A DNA stretch of 64,000 nucleotides from Collimonas humicola (GTDB lineage Bacteria > Pseudomonadota > Gammaproteobacteria > Burkholderiales > Burkholderiaceae_D). Both the position numbers and the translations under genes were made by a program. Of the stretch, positions 11,831 to 21,274 are shown piece after piece (positions within the stretch are counted from its first letter, which is position 1; each line of letters opens with the position of its first letter). The notes beneath the pieces were generated by a model that made no database searches, was not told where the DNA came from, and saw only the letters and a list, made by a program, of their open reading frames with translations. The stretch is from NCBI RefSeq assembly GCF_018304945.1, contig NZ_JAGQEE010000003.1:248001-312000 (forward strand), given 5' to 3'.

Positions 11831-13675
11831 ATGGAACAAAGTCTCTTATTCAATGCCTTGATCTACCTGGCGGCAGCGGTCGCTGCAGTGCCGATCGCCA
11901 AGCGCCTCGGCCTGGGCGCGGTGCTGGGCTACCTGCTGGCCGGCATGGCGATCGGCCCCTGGGGCCTGCGCCTGATCGACAATGTCGAAGACATCCTGCA
12001 CTTCTCCGAATTCGGCGTGGTGCTGCTGCTATTCATGATCGGCCTGGAGCTCGAACCGAAACGCCTGTGGTCGCTGCGGCGCTCGATTTTCGGCTGGGGC
12101 ACGGCGCAAGTGATGGCGGTGTCGCTGGCGCTGTTCAGCGCTGCGGCAGCGGTCGGCGTCGACTGGAAAACCGCTCTGATCGCCGCGCTCGGCATGTCGC
12201 TCTCGTCCACCGCGATCGCGCTTGCTACCATCAACGAACGCAAGCTGACCGGCACGCCGGCCGGCCGCGCCGGCTTTGCCATCCTGCTGTTCCAGGATAT
12301 CGCAGCGATCCCCATGATCGCCATCGTGCCGCTGCTCGGCGTCGCTGCCGCACATGGCAGCGGCGAAGGCTGGATCGGCGGCCTGAAAGTGCTGGCGGTG
12401 ATCGCCACCTTGATCGTCGGCGGCCGCTACCTGGTGCGGCCGCTGATGCGCATGATCGCCCGCACCGGGCTGCGCGAAATCTTTACCGCCTTCGCACTAT
12501 TGCTGGTGATCGCCATCGGCCTGCTGATGGAGTCGGTCGGCATGTCGATGGCCCTGGGCAGCTTCCTGGCCGGCGTCCTGCTGGCGGATTCGGAATACCG
12601 GCATGCGCTGGAAACCGACCTGGAGCCGTTCAAGGGTCTGCTGCTGGGACTATTCTTCATCGCCGTCGGCATGTCGGTCGACTTCGGCCTGCTGCTGAGC
12701 CATCCCTGGCTGATCCTGGGCCTGGTGGCCGGCTTCCTGGCGATCAAGCTGGCGGTGCTGTACCTGCTCAGCAAAGTATTCCAGATCGCCCGCGCCCAGC
12801 AATTCCTGTTTGCCGCACTGCTGTCGCAAGGCGGCGAATTCGCCTTCGTGGTGTTTGGCGCAGCCGCCACCGCCCGCGTCTTTTCCGAGGAAACCTCCTC
12901 CATCCTGGTGGTGGTGGTGGCCTTGTCGATGGTGACCACGCCGCTGTTGCTGGTGCTGTACGACAAAGTCATCGCCCCCTATTTCCTGAAGGCGCAAAAA
13001 CGGCCGGACGACGACATCGACGACAACGAAAACCCGGTCATCATCGCCGGCTTCGGCCGCTTCGGCCAGATCATCGGCCGCCTGCTGCACGCCAACAAGA
13101 TAGGCTTGACCGTGCTCGATCACGACCCGGACCAGATCGACCTGCTGCGCAAATTCGGCTTCAAGGTGTTCTACGGCGACGCCACCCGCATCGACCTGAT
13201 GCATGCCGCCGGCATCGCCAAGGCGCGCCTGCTGGTGGTGGCGCTGGACGATATCGAAGGCAGCCTGAAGCTGGTGGCGGCGGTGCGCCATGAATTTCCC
13301 GACCTGCAGATCATCGCCCGCGCCCGCAACGTCACCCATTATTTCGACCTGATGGACCTGGGCGTGACCGTGATCGAGCGCGAAACCTTCGAATCGGCGC
13401 TGCTGCTGGGCCGCGAAGCCTTGCGCAGGCTCGGCTTCGGCGCCTACCGGGCGCGCCAGGCGGCGATGAAATTCCGCGCCCACAACCTGCAAACCCTGCA
13501 CGATATGTATCCGCACCAGAAAGACCAGCAGCAGATCGTCTCGATTGCCAAGCAGGCGCGCGAAGAACTGGAAGAAATGTTTGCGCATGACCGCATCCTG
13601 CGCGAGGATATGCCCGCCAGCGGCTGGGACGATGAAGTCGTGCCGCTAGATGAGACTACACAGGAATCTAAATAA
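11831..13675 (+). CDS. kefC: Glutathione-regulated potassium-efflux antiporter KefB/KefC-like
   Basis: CPA2-family K+/H+ antiporter of the inner membrane, normally gated by glutathione adducts to protect against electrophiles by cytoplasmic acidification. 614 residues. About twelve hydrophobic segments lie between residues 5 and 380, with the FQDIAAIP motif near 154 typical of CPA2 ion-binding helices. Then a linker and an RCK/TrkA-N domain from about 400 (GFGRFGQIIG with the nucleotide-binding glycines 407, 409 and 412), plus an acidic C-terminal tail. Lies between kefG and arsC without gaps. Confidence 0.9.
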   Translation: MEQSLLFNALIYLAAAVAAVPIAKRLGLGAVLGYLLAGMAIGPWGLRLIDNVEDILHFSEFGVVLLLFMIGLELEPKRLWSLRRSIFGWGTAQVMAVSLALFSAAAAVGVDWKTALIAALGMSLSSTAIALATINERKLTGTPAGRAGFAILLFQDIAAIPMIAIVPLLGVAAAHGSGEGWIGGLKVLAVIATLIVGGRYLVRPLMRMIARTGLREIFTAFALLLVIAIGLLMESVGMSMALGSFLAGVLLADSEYRHALETDLEPFKGLLLGLFFIAVGMSVDFGLLLSHPWLILGLVAGFLAIKLAVLYLLSKVFQIARAQQFLFAALLSQGGEFAFVVFGAAATARVFSEETSSILVVVVALSMVTTPLLLVLYDKVIAPYFLKAQKRPDDDIDDNENPVIIAGFGRFGQIIGRLLHANKIGLTVLDHDPDQIDLLRKFGFKVFYGDATRIDLMHAAGIAKARLLVVALDDIEGSLKLVAAVRHEFPDLQIIARARNVTHYFDLMDLGVTVIERETFESALLLGREALRRLGFGAYRARQAAMKFRAHNLQTLHDMYPHQKDQQQIVSIAKQAREELEEMFAHDRILREDMPASGWDDEVVPLDETTQESK

Positions 13676-14032
13676 ATGATCACGATCTATCACAATCCGC
13701 GCTGCTCGAAATCGCGCGAAGCCTTGGCCATAGCTGAGCAGTTCAGCAATGAACACAAACTCAAGCTGGAAATCGTCGACTACCAGAAGACGCCGCTAAC
13801 GCTAGCGCAGCTGAAGGATCTGCACTGGACCCTGGGCGGCCCGGTCAGCGCCATGCTGCGCGACAATGAACCGGAATACGCAGCGCTCGGCCTGGCGCAA
13901 GCCGACGATGCCGCCTTGCTGGAGGCACTGGCGGCGCATCCGAAACTGCTGCAGCGGCCTATCGTGGTTTACCGCAAGCGTGCCGTGATTGCACGGCCGC
14001 CGCAGCTGCTCAACGAATTTTTCGGGAATTGA
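13676..14032 (+). CDS. arsC: ArsC-family glutaredoxin-dependent arsenate reductase
   Basis: Thioredoxin-fold protein of 118 residues, the usual ArsC length. The catalytic motif HNPRCSKSREAL has the nucleophilic Cys at residue 10. The C-terminal LLQRPIVVYRKRAVIARPP supplies the arginines that bind oxyanion. The gene starts directly after the kefC stop codon (TAA immediately followed by ATG), so it is co-transcribed with kefGC. No ars regulator or pump is nearby. A role in general thiol stress alongside Kef is an inference; arsenate reduction is the family function. Confidence 0.88.
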   Translation: MITIYHNPRCSKSREALAIAEQFSNEHKLKLEIVDYQKTPLTLAQLKDLHWTLGGPVSAMLRDNEPEYAALGLAQADDAALLEALAAHPKLLQRPIVVYRKRAVIARPPQLLNEFFGN

Positions 14033-14058
14033 ACCTAGGGTGGGCACGGATGCGCGCC

Positions 14059-14253
14059 CTACAGTATCCGCACCAGCAGGAAGATCACGGTCGACAGCAG
14101 GACGGTCGAGGCGAACGGCAGTGAGAAATTCTTGCCGAACAAGGTGAAGCGCACATCACCGGGCAGGCGGCCGAGGCCGAGTTTTTCCAGCCAGGGCAAG
14201 GCGCTGGAAAACACAATCACGGCAACGAAAATCACCAGCATCCAGCGGATCAT
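14059..14253 (-). CDS. DUF2905 small membrane protein
   Basis: 64 residues with two hydrophobic helices (about 3-22 and 45-64) joined by a short loop rich in Gly and charged residues, KLGLGRLPGDVRF, the recognisable DUF2905 pattern. Function unknown in the family. It lies 31 bp downstream of the MidA-type methyltransferase on the same strand, so probably in one transcript. Confidence 0.8.
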   Translation of the reverse strand: MIRWMLVIFVAVIVFSSALPWLEKLGLGRLPGDVRFTLFGKNFSLPFASTVLLSTVIFLLVRIL

Positions 14254-14283
14254 GTTGCGCTTTCAAGGAACAAAGTCATGGGG

Positions 14284-15459
14284 CTACAGGCGATGGCTGC
14301 GGTCATGGCGGCTGAAACGCTCGGGCAATTCAGCGCCGACGCCTACCGCCAGCACCTTGAACAGCTCGCCCATTTCGGCCGGCGACACCAGTTTCTGCAA
14401 GGCGTTGGCCTGCGGCAGATACTGTAAGGCATTCTCGGGCGGCGTGCGCAGCAGCAGCTGGCCGATGCCCGCCTCCAGCAAAAAGGAAGCCTGGCTGGTG
14501 TAACCCAGCAGATCCAGGCCGGAATCCAGCGCAGCCCTTGCCATGGCGGTGAAATCGACGTGAGCGGTCACATCCTGCAAACCCGGCAGATAAAAAGGGT
14601 CGGGATGGGCGTGATGGCGGTAATGGCACATCAGCGTGCCCTGGTCGCGCTGCTGCAGATAGTATTCCGCCGCCGGGAAGCCGTAGTCGAAGAACAGGGC
14701 GACCGCGCCCTGCCCGGCTTTCAGCATGGCTGCCAGCGAATGCATGAAGCCGATGGCGACCGGGTGCACTTCAGTCAGGTGGCCGGGAGCCAGCGTATCG
14801 GCATCGGGAATCTGCGCGATCAGCGCCGGATCGGCCGGGCGGTCGATGTAGACAAATTGTTCATTTTCGTCGCTCAGGCCGACGCCGCGCTGCTGCCAGC
14901 CCTGCCCGCGTTCGCCCAGCACCACCAGTTCGACCGGCATCGCATCAAGCACCTCGTTGCCGAGCACCACGCCGGAAAATGCCTCCGGCAAGCGATCCAG
15001 CCACTGCACTTGCGAGAAATCGCGCAGCTTCAGCTGCTGGCGGGCACGCAGTTCGGCCGACAGTTCGACGATGTAATAGGCTTGCAGCGGCCGCTCTGCG
15101 TCGCCGTGGGCGGCGAGTTCCGTCAGGATATCGAAAGCCAGCTGGCCGCTGCCGGCGCCGAATTCGAGGATTTGCGGCTGCAGCGCCGGGGAAGCAGCGC
15201 GCAACTCTGTTGCCAATTGCGCCAAAGTTGCGCCAAAAAGCGGCGTAATCTCGGGCGCGGTTGTAAAATCACCGTCTTTGCCCAATTTTTCTGCACCGCC
15301 GCTGTAATAACCGAGGTCCGGCGCATACAGCAGCAGTTCCATGTAACGTGCGAACGAAATCCAGCCCTGCTGCAGGCGGATTTCGGTGGCGATCAGATTG
15401 TGTAACAGGCGCGATGCGCGCTGTGCTTCGACCGAAGCTTCAGGTAATTGCAGTTGCAT
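14284..15459 (-). CDS. MidA/NDUFAF7-family SAM-dependent methyltransferase
   Basis: COG1565 protein, related to the mitochondrial complex I assembly factor NDUFAF7 that methylates an arginine. I take the ATG at 15459 (MQLQLPEASVEAQR), giving 391 residues. A longer frame to 15630 would overlap the divergent SDR gene and adds no family sequence. The SAM-binding motif ILEFGAGSGQLAFD follows the family hallmark MELLLYAPDLGYYSGG...GDFTTAPEITPLFG. VLGNEVLDAMPVE is also typical. Its bacterial substrate is unknown. Confidence 0.85.
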   Translation of the reverse strand: MQLQLPEASVEAQRASRLLHNLIATEIRLQQGWISFARYMELLLYAPDLGYYSGGAEKLGKDGDFTTAPEITPLFGATLAQLATELRAASPALQPQILEFGAGSGQLAFDILTELAAHGDAERPLQAYYIVELSAELRARQQLKLRDFSQVQWLDRLPEAFSGVVLGNEVLDAMPVELVVLGERGQGWQQRGVGLSDENEQFVYIDRPADPALIAQIPDADTLAPGHLTEVHPVAIGFMHSLAAMLKAGQGAVALFFDYGFPAAEYYLQQRDQGTLMCHYRHHAHPDPFYLPGLQDVTAHVDFTAMARAALDSGLDLLGYTSQASFLLEAGIGQLLLRTPPENALQYLPQANALQKLVSPAEMGELFKVLAVGVGAELPERFSRHDRSHRL

Positions 15460-15556
15460 GGCGCTATTGTAGGAGATAACGCGCGCGCTCAGCGCAAAAC
15501 CAGTCCGGTTCGACCAAAAGTAGTCCATTAGTAAATCACCAAGCCAGTTTGCCATT

Positions 15557-16318
15557 ATGCCAACCAGAAACGCTCCAGACCACGCCGTAGCCCTGATCAC
15601 CGACGCCGCCAGCGCGGTCGGCCGCGCCATTGCGCTGGCGCTGGCGCGGCAGGGCTGGCGGCTGGCGCTGCATCATCAGAAAGAGCAGGCGCCGGCGGCG
15701 CTCACGGCGCTGCTGCAGGAGTGCGAGGCGCTGGGCGTCAAGGCGGCGGCCGTGCGCTGCCGCCTTGATGATGAAAAAGACATCGCCGCCTTGCTGCCGG
15801 CAGTCGCCGCGGCGCTGGGCGCGGTCCGTTGCCTGGTCAACAACGCCAGCCATATCGAGCACGATACCGCGGCGGCGTTTTCGCCGGCCGGCCTGGCGCG
15901 CCACATGCAAGCCAACCTGGCGGCGCCGCTGCAGCTGGCGCAGGAACTGCATGCAGCCACACTCAAACGCCCGGGTGCGCAGGCGGTGGTGATCAACCTG
16001 CTGGACCAGAAGCTGTTCAATCCGCAGCCGGATTTTTTATCCTATACTTTGTCCAAAGCCGCGCTGCACAGCGCCACCACCTTGCTGGCGCAGGCCTTTG
16101 CGCCGCAAGTGCGGGTGGCCGGCATCGCACCGGCGCTGCCGGCGGCCGGCTCTGCCATCGACTCTGCCGCTTTAGAAGATATCGCGGCGACAGTCTGTTT
16201 TGTCGCCGCTTCCTCCGCCATTACCGGCAGCACGCTGCTGGTCGATGGCGGCCGACATTTGCATCCTCACTCACGGGACAAGAGCGCCGCCACGGGCCCG
16301 CTGTTCCAACCTCACTGA
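15557..16318 (+). CDS. SDR-family oxidoreductase, probably pterin reductase-like
   Basis: Short-chain dehydrogenase of 253 residues. The N-terminal cofactor motif is degenerate (ALITDAASAVGRAIA instead of TGxxxGxG). LVNNASHIEH is in place, and the catalytic Tyr-Lys pair appears in LSYTLSKAAL. The C-terminus keeps ITGSTLLVDGGRHL. Directly followed by folB (7 bp), which suggests a role in pterin or folate reduction, like FolM or PTR1, whose glycine motifs are also atypical. The function is inferred from context; only the SDR family is certain. Confidence 0.75.
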   Translation: MPTRNAPDHAVALITDAASAVGRAIALALARQGWRLALHHQKEQAPAALTALLQECEALGVKAAAVRCRLDDEKDIAALLPAVAAALGAVRCLVNNASHIEHDTAAAFSPAGLARHMQANLAAPLQLAQELHAATLKRPGAQAVVINLLDQKLFNPQPDFLSYTLSKAALHSATTLLAQAFAPQVRVAGIAPALPAAGSAIDSAALEDIAATVCFVAASSAITGSTLLVDGGRHLHPHSRDKSAATGPLFQPH

Positions 16319-16325
16319 AAAAGCC

Positions 16326-16724
16326 ATGCTCTCCGCACTCATCCATCCCGACCTTAGCGATTGCCGTCGCCTGTTTCTGCGCGACTACGAAGTGCAGATC
16401 AATATCGGCGTCTACGAATCTGAAAAACAAGGCACGCAGCGCGCGCTGATCAACGTCGACCTGTTCGTGCCGCTGGCTTTGTCGACGCCGACCAAAGACC
16501 ATGTGGATGACGTGCTGGACTACAATTTCATGCGCAATACCGTGGCCAAGCGCATGGCCCAGGGCCATATCCATCTGCAGGAAACCCTGTGCGACGACCT
16601 GGTCAACGCACTGCTGCTGCATCCGCGCGTGCGCGCAGTGCGGGTATCCTCGGAAAAACCGGACGCCTATCCCGACTGCCGTTCAGTCGGCGTCGAAGTA
16701 TTCCGCATCAAGCCGAAAGCCTGA
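16326..16724 (+). CDS. folB: Dihydroneopterin aldolase
   Basis: Converts 7,8-dihydroneopterin to 6-hydroxymethyl-dihydropterin and glycolaldehyde in folate synthesis. 132 residues from the ATG at 16326. The upstream part of the open frame overlaps the SDR gene and is not family sequence. [22 protein letters not shown] carries the conserved YxxxIGVYxxEK region (landmark [10 protein letters not shown]), with the catalytic Tyr and Glu. [11 protein letters not shown] and [17 protein letters not shown] complete the tunnelling-fold match. Confidence 0.88.
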   Translation: MLSALIHPDLSDCRRLFLRDYEVQINIGVYESEKQGTQRALINVDLFVPLALSTPTKDHVDDVLDYNFMRNTVAKRMAQGHIHLQETLCDDLVNALLLHPRVRAVRVSSEKPDAYPDCRSVGVEVFRIKPKA

Positions 16725-16785
16725 GCCCCGCAGCGCAAAGCAACGCAGAACCGCCATGAATCATCTATTGAAGCAGGAAGTCCTT

Positions 16786-17847
16786 ATGCAAGACCAAACA
16801 TCCGCAGCAAGCCAGCCGTCCTTGCCGGCGCACGACGCCGCCAGCGCGCCCAGCCACAAGAGCGCTGAAAAGATCGCTCACGAAAACAACAAGCTGCACA
16901 AGCGCCTGTGCCGCCAGGTCGGCCAGGCGATAGGCGATTTCAACATGATCGAAGACGGCGACAAGGTGATGGTCTGCCTCTCCGGCGGCAAGGATAGCTA
17001 CGCCCTGCTGGACATCCTGATGACGCTGCGCGAACGGGCGCCGATCAATTTTGAAATCGTTGCCGTCAACCTCGACCAGAAGCAGCCGAACTTCCCCGAC
17101 CATATCCTGCCGGCCTACCTCGACAAGCTGGGGGTCGCCTATCACATCGAAAACCAGGATACCTACAGCATCGTCAAGCGCCTGATCCCGGAAGGCAAAA
17201 CCACCTGCTCGCTGTGCTCGCGCCTGCGGCGCGGCATCCTGTACCGCGTCGCCAGCGAGCTGGGCGCGACCAAGGTCGCTCTCGGCCATCACCGCGACGA
17301 CATCATGGAAACCTTTTTCCTCAACATGTTCTTCGGCGGCAAACTGAAGAGCATGCCGGCCAAGCTGCAGTCGGACGACGGCAAGCAGATCGTGATCCGG
17401 CCGCTGGCCTACGTCAAGGAAGCCGACCTGATCCGCTACGCCGAGGTCAAGCAGTTTCCGATCATTCCTTGCGACCTGTGCGGCAGCCAGGAAAACCTGC
17501 AGCGCAAGCAGATCAAGGGCATGCTGCGCGAATGGGAAAAGAAATTTCCTGGCCGGGTCGACAATGTTTTTGCTTCATTGTCGACGGTGGCCCCGTCGCA
17601 CCTGATGGACCGCAACCTGTTCGGCTTCACCGGCCTGAAAGCCAGCGGCATCGCCGACCCCAACGGCGACATCGCGTTCGACGACGATCCTTGTTCGACG
17701 CCCACCGGCGCCACGGTCTCCAGCATCATTCCGCTGCAGGCAGTCGTGCAGTCAGGTGCACAGTTGGGCGCACGGTTGGACGCGCAGTTGGACGCGCAGT
17801 TGGACGCGGGGTTGGACGCGCAGTTGGACGCGGGGTTGGACGATTAA
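16786..17847 (+). CDS. ttcA: tRNA 2-thiocytidine(32) synthetase TtcA with repeat tail
   Basis: Iron-sulfur enzyme that thiolates C32 of certain tRNAs using ATP. The ATG at 16786 has AGGAAG at good spacing; another ATG at 16756 is possible. 353 residues. The PP-loop [10 protein letters not shown] is at residue 66, the CSLC cysteines at 141 and 144, and PCDLC around 229-232, supplying the cluster ligands. After the family domain the protein ends in a low-complexity tail with repeated LDAQ/LDAG tetrapeptides, encoded by a 12-bp tandem repeat at about 17772-17844. The tail is not part of the family. Confidence 0.93.
   Translation: MQDQTSAASQPSLPAHDAASAPSHKSAEKIAHENNKLHKRLCRQVGQAIGDFNMIEDGDKVMVCLSGGKDSYALLDILMTLRERAPINFEIVAVNLDQKQPNFPDHILPAYLDKLGVAYHIENQDTYSIVKRLIPEGKTTCSLCSRLRRGILYRVASELGATKVALGHHRDDIMETFFLNMFFGGKLKSMPAKLQSDDGKQIVIRPLAYVKEADLIRYAEVKQFPIIPCDLCGSQENLQRKQIKGMLREWEKKFPGRVDNVFASLSTVAPSHLMDRNLFGFTGLKASGIADPNGDIAFDDDPCSTPTGATVSSIIPLQAVVQSGAQLGARLDAQLDAQLDAGLDAQLDAGLDD
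17772..17844 (+). repeat. 12-bp tandem repeat in the 3' end of ttcA
   Basis: About six copies of a unit close to CAGTTGGACGCG, some with GGG in place of CAG, in frame and encoding LDAQ or LDAG. Copies are near identical, so replication slippage is probably recent and the copy number may vary between strains. Confidence 0.85.
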
Positions 17848-17952
17848 GCAACAGTATTGCATTCACCGCCAGAGCTATATAATCAAAGCGGACGAGCGGC
17901 GCAGGCAGCTATTTCGTCGCCGCTTCGTCTGCAACCCATCAGGAGAAGCTCA

Positions 17953-18285
17953 ATGGCAGGGTCCTACGTACTCAAGAAGTCTGTGGATGGACAGTTTTAT
18001 TTCCTGCTCTACTCCGACAACGGCGAAGTCGTGCTCAACAGCGAGATGTATGTCGCCAAGGCATCCGCCGAAAACGGCATCGCCTCGGTACAGATCAACA
18101 GCACCCAGGACGATCGCTATAGCCGCAACCAGGCTTCCAACGGCCGGTTCTATTTCAACCTGAAGGCCGCCAATCACCAGGTCATCGGCAGCAGCCAGAT
18201 GTACAGCACCACCAGCGCGCGCGACGCCGGTATCCACGCCGTCAAGAAAAACGGCCCCAACACCAATATCAAAGACGAAGCCTGA
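17953..18285 (+). CDS. YegP-family (DUF1508) protein
   Basis: 110 residues made of two copies of the DUF1508 motif: GSYVLKKSVDGQFYFLLYSDNGEVVLNSEMY and, after the Arg-Asn-rich middle, NGRFYFNLKAANHQVIGSSQMY (landmarks FYFLLYSDNGEVV and FYFNLKAANHQVI). AGGAGAAGCTCA precedes the ATG, a good binding site. Family members are small, soluble and of unknown function. Stands alone between ttcA and a lipoprotein gene. Confidence 0.85.
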   Translation: MAGSYVLKKSVDGQFYFLLYSDNGEVVLNSEMYVAKASAENGIASVQINSTQDDRYSRNQASNGRFYFNLKAANHQVIGSSQMYSTTSARDAGIHAVKKNGPNTNIKDEA

Positions 18286-18440
18286 AGCTGTAGCCAGCGG
18301 CGCCAGAAACGTTCCGGAACGCCTTGCCGGGCCAGCCTGGCCGGCCTGCGCGCGGGTAAATTGCAAGCATTTGTAATGCCTGTATTCATTCCACACGGCA
18401 AAACGTTCTAATACGCGGGATCTTTATTTTGGAGACATAA

Positions 18441-19031
18441 ATGAACCGCCGTCGTTTTCAACGTTATCTGGTATTGTCCGCCGTCGCAGCCGCAACGGCG
18501 TCGCTGGCCGGCTGCGTGGTCGAACCGCCGCGCACCCGCGTCGAATACCGCGAAATCAAGGTAGTACAGGCGCCGCCGGCGCCGCTGGTGGAAGTGGTGC
18601 CGCCTGCGCCCTACCCCGATTCCTACTGGATCGGCGGCCACTGGAAGTGGGAGGGCAACCGCTACGTCTGGAACAACGGCCATTGGGAGCAGTCGCGCCC
18701 GAACATGGTTTTCCAGCACGCTTACTGGAGCAATGACGGCGGCCAATGGAATTTCCATCCTGGCCGCTGGGTGCAGATCAACAATACCTACAGTACCGCT
18801 CCGATCGTGATCAACGTCGCGCCGCCGCCGCCGCGGGTGGAAATCATGACGCCGGCGCCTAGCCCCGACCACGTCTGGATCGGCGGATACTGGCGCTGGA
18901 ACAATGGCCGCCACGACTGGGTCAACGGCCACTGGGAAGCGCGCCGCGACGGTTATTTCTGGGCGCCCGGCCACTGGGTCCGCAACGGCAACGGCTGGGC
19001 CTTCTCGGGCGGTTTCTGGCAGCACTATTAA
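18441..19031 (+). CDS. Secreted YXWGXW-repeat-like lipoprotein
   Basis: 196 residues with a twin-Arg-rich N-terminus, hydrophobic segment and lipobox SLAGC with Cys25, so an outer-membrane or periplasmic lipoprotein. The mature part has repeats of the type YWIGGHWKWEGNRYVWNNGHWE and VWIGGYWRWNNGRHDWVNGHWE (landmarks WIGGHWKW, WIGGYWRW), separated by Pro-rich linkers. These Trp/Gly repeats resemble the YXWGXW family of Burkholderiales. Function unknown. Confidence 0.78.
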   Translation: MNRRRFQRYLVLSAVAAATASLAGCVVEPPRTRVEYREIKVVQAPPAPLVEVVPPAPYPDSYWIGGHWKWEGNRYVWNNGHWEQSRPNMVFQHAYWSNDGGQWNFHPGRWVQINNTYSTAPIVINVAPPPPRVEIMTPAPSPDHVWIGGYWRWNNGRHDWVNGHWEARRDGYFWAPGHWVRNGNGWAFSGGFWQHY

Positions 19032-19213
19032 TCCGCCTCGCCAGTAAAAGCGCAAACCCCGCATCGCCCCAATGCCCTCCGGTCCTGGGGCGATGTGGTT
19101 TCCAGCCAACCGTCCGTCCCGGCTTCAGCGGATTGCCATGCAATCCGCACCTGCGCTGATTCCGGCAGCATCGGCCGTGCTAAAATTTCCCACCTTTTCT
19201 TTCTATATTGACT

Positions 19214-20572
19214 ATGAACGTTGTCATTCTCGCTGCCGGCATGGGCAAGCGCATGCAGTCCGCACTCCCCAAGGTACTGCATCCCCTGGCGGGCCAGCCG
19301 TTGCTGTCGCATGTGATTGCCGCGGCGCGCGCCTTGTCGCCAACCACTCTGTGCGTCATCTACGGTCATGGCGGCGATGCCGTGCCGCGCTCGCTGGCGG
19401 CTGCCGACCTGGTTTTTGCCAAGCAGGAGCCGCAGCTCGGCACCGGCCATGCGGTGGCGCAAGCAGCCGCACACCTGGATGACAAGGTGCCGACGCTGGT
19501 GCTGTATGGCGATGTACCGCTGATCGCCAGCGCTACGCTGCAACGGCTGATCGACAGCGCCGGCGCCGACAAGCTGGCCGTGCTGACCGTCGATATGGAA
19601 GATCCCACCGGCTACGGCCGCATCGTCCGCGCGCAAGGCAAGATTGTCAGCATCGTCGAGCAAAAGGACGCCACGCCGGAACAGCGCGCCATCCGCGAAT
19701 GCAACACCGGCATCATGGTGGCGCCGACCGTGCAGCTGAAAAAATGGCTGGCCGGCCTCTCCAACAATAACGCCCAGGGCGAATACTATCTGACCGACAT
19801 CGTCGCCAGCGCCGTCGCCGACGGCACCACGGTGGTTTCGGCGCAGCCCGATGCGGTCGCGGAAACTCTGGGTGTGAACAGCAAAGTGCAGCTGGCCGAA
19901 CTGGAGCGCATCCACCAGCGCAATATCGCCAACCGCCTGCTGGAACAGGGCGTTACCCTGCTCGATCCGGCGCGGCTGGATGTGCGCGGCGCACTCAGCT
20001 GCGGCCGCGACGTCAGCATCGATATCGGCTGCATCTTCGAGGGCGATGTCGTCATCGAAGACGGCGCCGTGATCGGCGCCCATTGCGTCATCAAGAATGC
20101 CCGCATCGGCCGCGACGCCAACATCAAGCCGTTCTGCCATATCGAAGACGCCGTGGTCGGCGCCGCTTCGCAGATCGGCCCGTATGCGCGCCTGCGTCCG
20201 GGCACGGAATTGGGCGAAGACGTCCACATCGGCAATTTCGTCGAAGTCAAGAACAGCCAAGTCGCCGCGCACAGCAAGGCCAATCACCTGGCCTATGTCG
20301 GCGATGCCACGGTGGGCTCGCGCGTCAACATCGGCGCCGGCACCATCACCTGCAACTACGACGGCGCCAACAAATTCCGCACCATCATCGAAGACGACGC
20401 CTTCATCGGCAGCGACAGCCAGCTGGTGGCGCCGGTGCGCGTCGGCAAGGGCGCCACGCTCGGCGCCGGCACCACGCTGACCAAGGATGCGCCGGAAGGC
20501 AAGCTGACCGTTTCGCGTTCGCGCCAGGTCACCATCGACAGCTGGCAGCGGCCGGTGAAGATCAAGAAGTAA
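19214..20572 (+). CDS. glmU: Bifunctional UDP-GlcNAc pyrophosphorylase/GlcN-1-P acetyltransferase
   Basis: Makes UDP-N-acetylglucosamine for peptidoglycan and LPS. 452 residues from the ATG at 19214 (an in-frame TTG lies six bases earlier). The N-terminal uridylyltransferase begins [20 protein letters not shown]. The C-terminal left-handed beta helix with hexapeptide repeats ends in the acetyltransferase residues around [14 protein letters not shown] and [11 protein letters not shown]. It lies in the same orientation as glmS two kilobases on, so both last steps of UDP-GlcNAc synthesis are neighbours. Confidence 0.96.
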   Translation: MNVVILAAGMGKRMQSALPKVLHPLAGQPLLSHVIAAARALSPTTLCVIYGHGGDAVPRSLAAADLVFAKQEPQLGTGHAVAQAAAHLDDKVPTLVLYGDVPLIASATLQRLIDSAGADKLAVLTVDMEDPTGYGRIVRAQGKIVSIVEQKDATPEQRAIRECNTGIMVAPTVQLKKWLAGLSNNNAQGEYYLTDIVASAVADGTTVVSAQPDAVAETLGVNSKVQLAELERIHQRNIANRLLEQGVTLLDPARLDVRGALSCGRDVSIDIGCIFEGDVVIEDGAVIGAHCVIKNARIGRDANIKPFCHIEDAVVGAASQIGPYARLRPGTELGEDVHIGNFVEVKNSQVAAHSKANHLAYVGDATVGSRVNIGAGTITCNYDGANKFRTIIEDDAFIGSDSQLVAPVRVGKGATLGAGTTLTKDAPEGKLTVSRSRQVTIDSWQRPVKIKK

Positions 20573-20600
20573 AACAAAAACCGCAGTAGACCGGCAATCC

Positions 20601-20641
20601 ATGGATAGTCCCGGCTACGGCCGGCGCTATCCATTTTTTTA
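20601..20641 (+). terminator. Rho-independent terminator after glmU
   Basis: ATGGATAG (20601-20608) pairs with CTATCCAT (20627-20634) around a GC-rich inner hairpin, followed by seven or eight T. It lies between the convergent ends of glmU and the Lrp-family gene and could stop glmU transcripts. Confidence 0.85.
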
Positions 20642-21103
20642 CACCGACAGCCGGGTCTCGAACTTGCTGCGGTGGATAGAGAAATAAGTGCGCACGTTGC
20701 GCACATTCTTTTGCGCGGCAAACAGCTGGTGCGCCAGCGCATGGTAGGCCGCCATGTCCGCCACTTGCACCACCAGCACGAAATCCGGCCCGGGCGAGAC
20801 CCGGTAGCATTGCAGCAGCATCGGCTCGGCCGCCACCAGCGCTTCAAATTCCACCAGCCGCTCATCGGCCTGGTTGTCGAGCGTAACTTCGACGATCGCG
20901 GTCAGCCCGGCGCCGACCTTGTCCGGCGCCACGATCGCCACCTGCCGCAGGATGATGCCGGCATCGGTCAGGCGCTTGACGCGCCGCAAGCACGTCGGCG
21001 CCGAGGCGTGCACCAGCTGCGCCAACTGATGATTGGTTTGCGCGGCATCGGCCTGCAAGGCATTCAGAATCCGCTTGTCCAGCTCGTCGAGGGTGATTTC
21101 CAT
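20639..21103 (-). CDS. Lrp/AsnC-family transcriptional regulator
   Basis: 154 residues. The N-terminal winged helix is LDELDKRILNALQADAAQTNHQLAQLVHASAPTCLRRVKRL (landmarks LDKRILNALQ, CLRRVKRL). The C-terminal RAM ligand-binding domain has VSPGPDFVLVVQVADMAAYHAL. Such proteins bind DNA as octamers and respond to amino acids. Divergent from glmS across a 171-bp, very AT-rich interval with repeated ATGAAATA-like motifs, which makes self-regulation and glmS regulation plausible. The ligand is unknown. Confidence 0.88.
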   Translation of the reverse strand: MEITLDELDKRILNALQADAAQTNHQLAQLVHASAPTCLRRVKRLTDAGIILRQVAIVAPDKVGAGLTAIVEVTLDNQADERLVEFEALVAAEPMLLQCYRVSPGPDFVLVVQVADMAAYHALAHQLFAAQKNVRNVRTYFSIHRSKFETRLSV

Positions 21104-21141
21104 ATCGCAATATGCAATTTATAAGATAAATACAAATATAT

Positions 21142-21217
21142 ATGAAATATTATTTCATTGTTTTTATACGATGAAATAATTCATGAAATTATCAATCATA
21201 TAGATACATTATTTCAT
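21142..21217. promoter_or_regulatory. Candidate Lrp-family operators between lrp-like gene and glmS
   Basis: ATGAAATA-T-TATTTCAT at 21142-21158 is a perfect 17-bp inverted repeat. ATGAAATAATTCATGAAAT starts at 21171 and ATTATTTCAT lies at 21208-21217. The same half-site recurs at least four times in 76 bp within the divergent promoter region. This fits binding of the adjacent regulator, but that is inference. Confidence 0.55.
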
Positions 21218-21274
21218 AAGAGCTCGCCTAAGATACCCATATTCTTGAATTTCACCTTCAATGAGGAAAAGACC

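Noticed and set aside
21104-21274. glmS ribozyme upstream of glmS
   Set aside because: The interval is AT-rich with inverted repeats; none of the conserved ribozyme core is seen, and the ribozyme is a Gram-positive feature.
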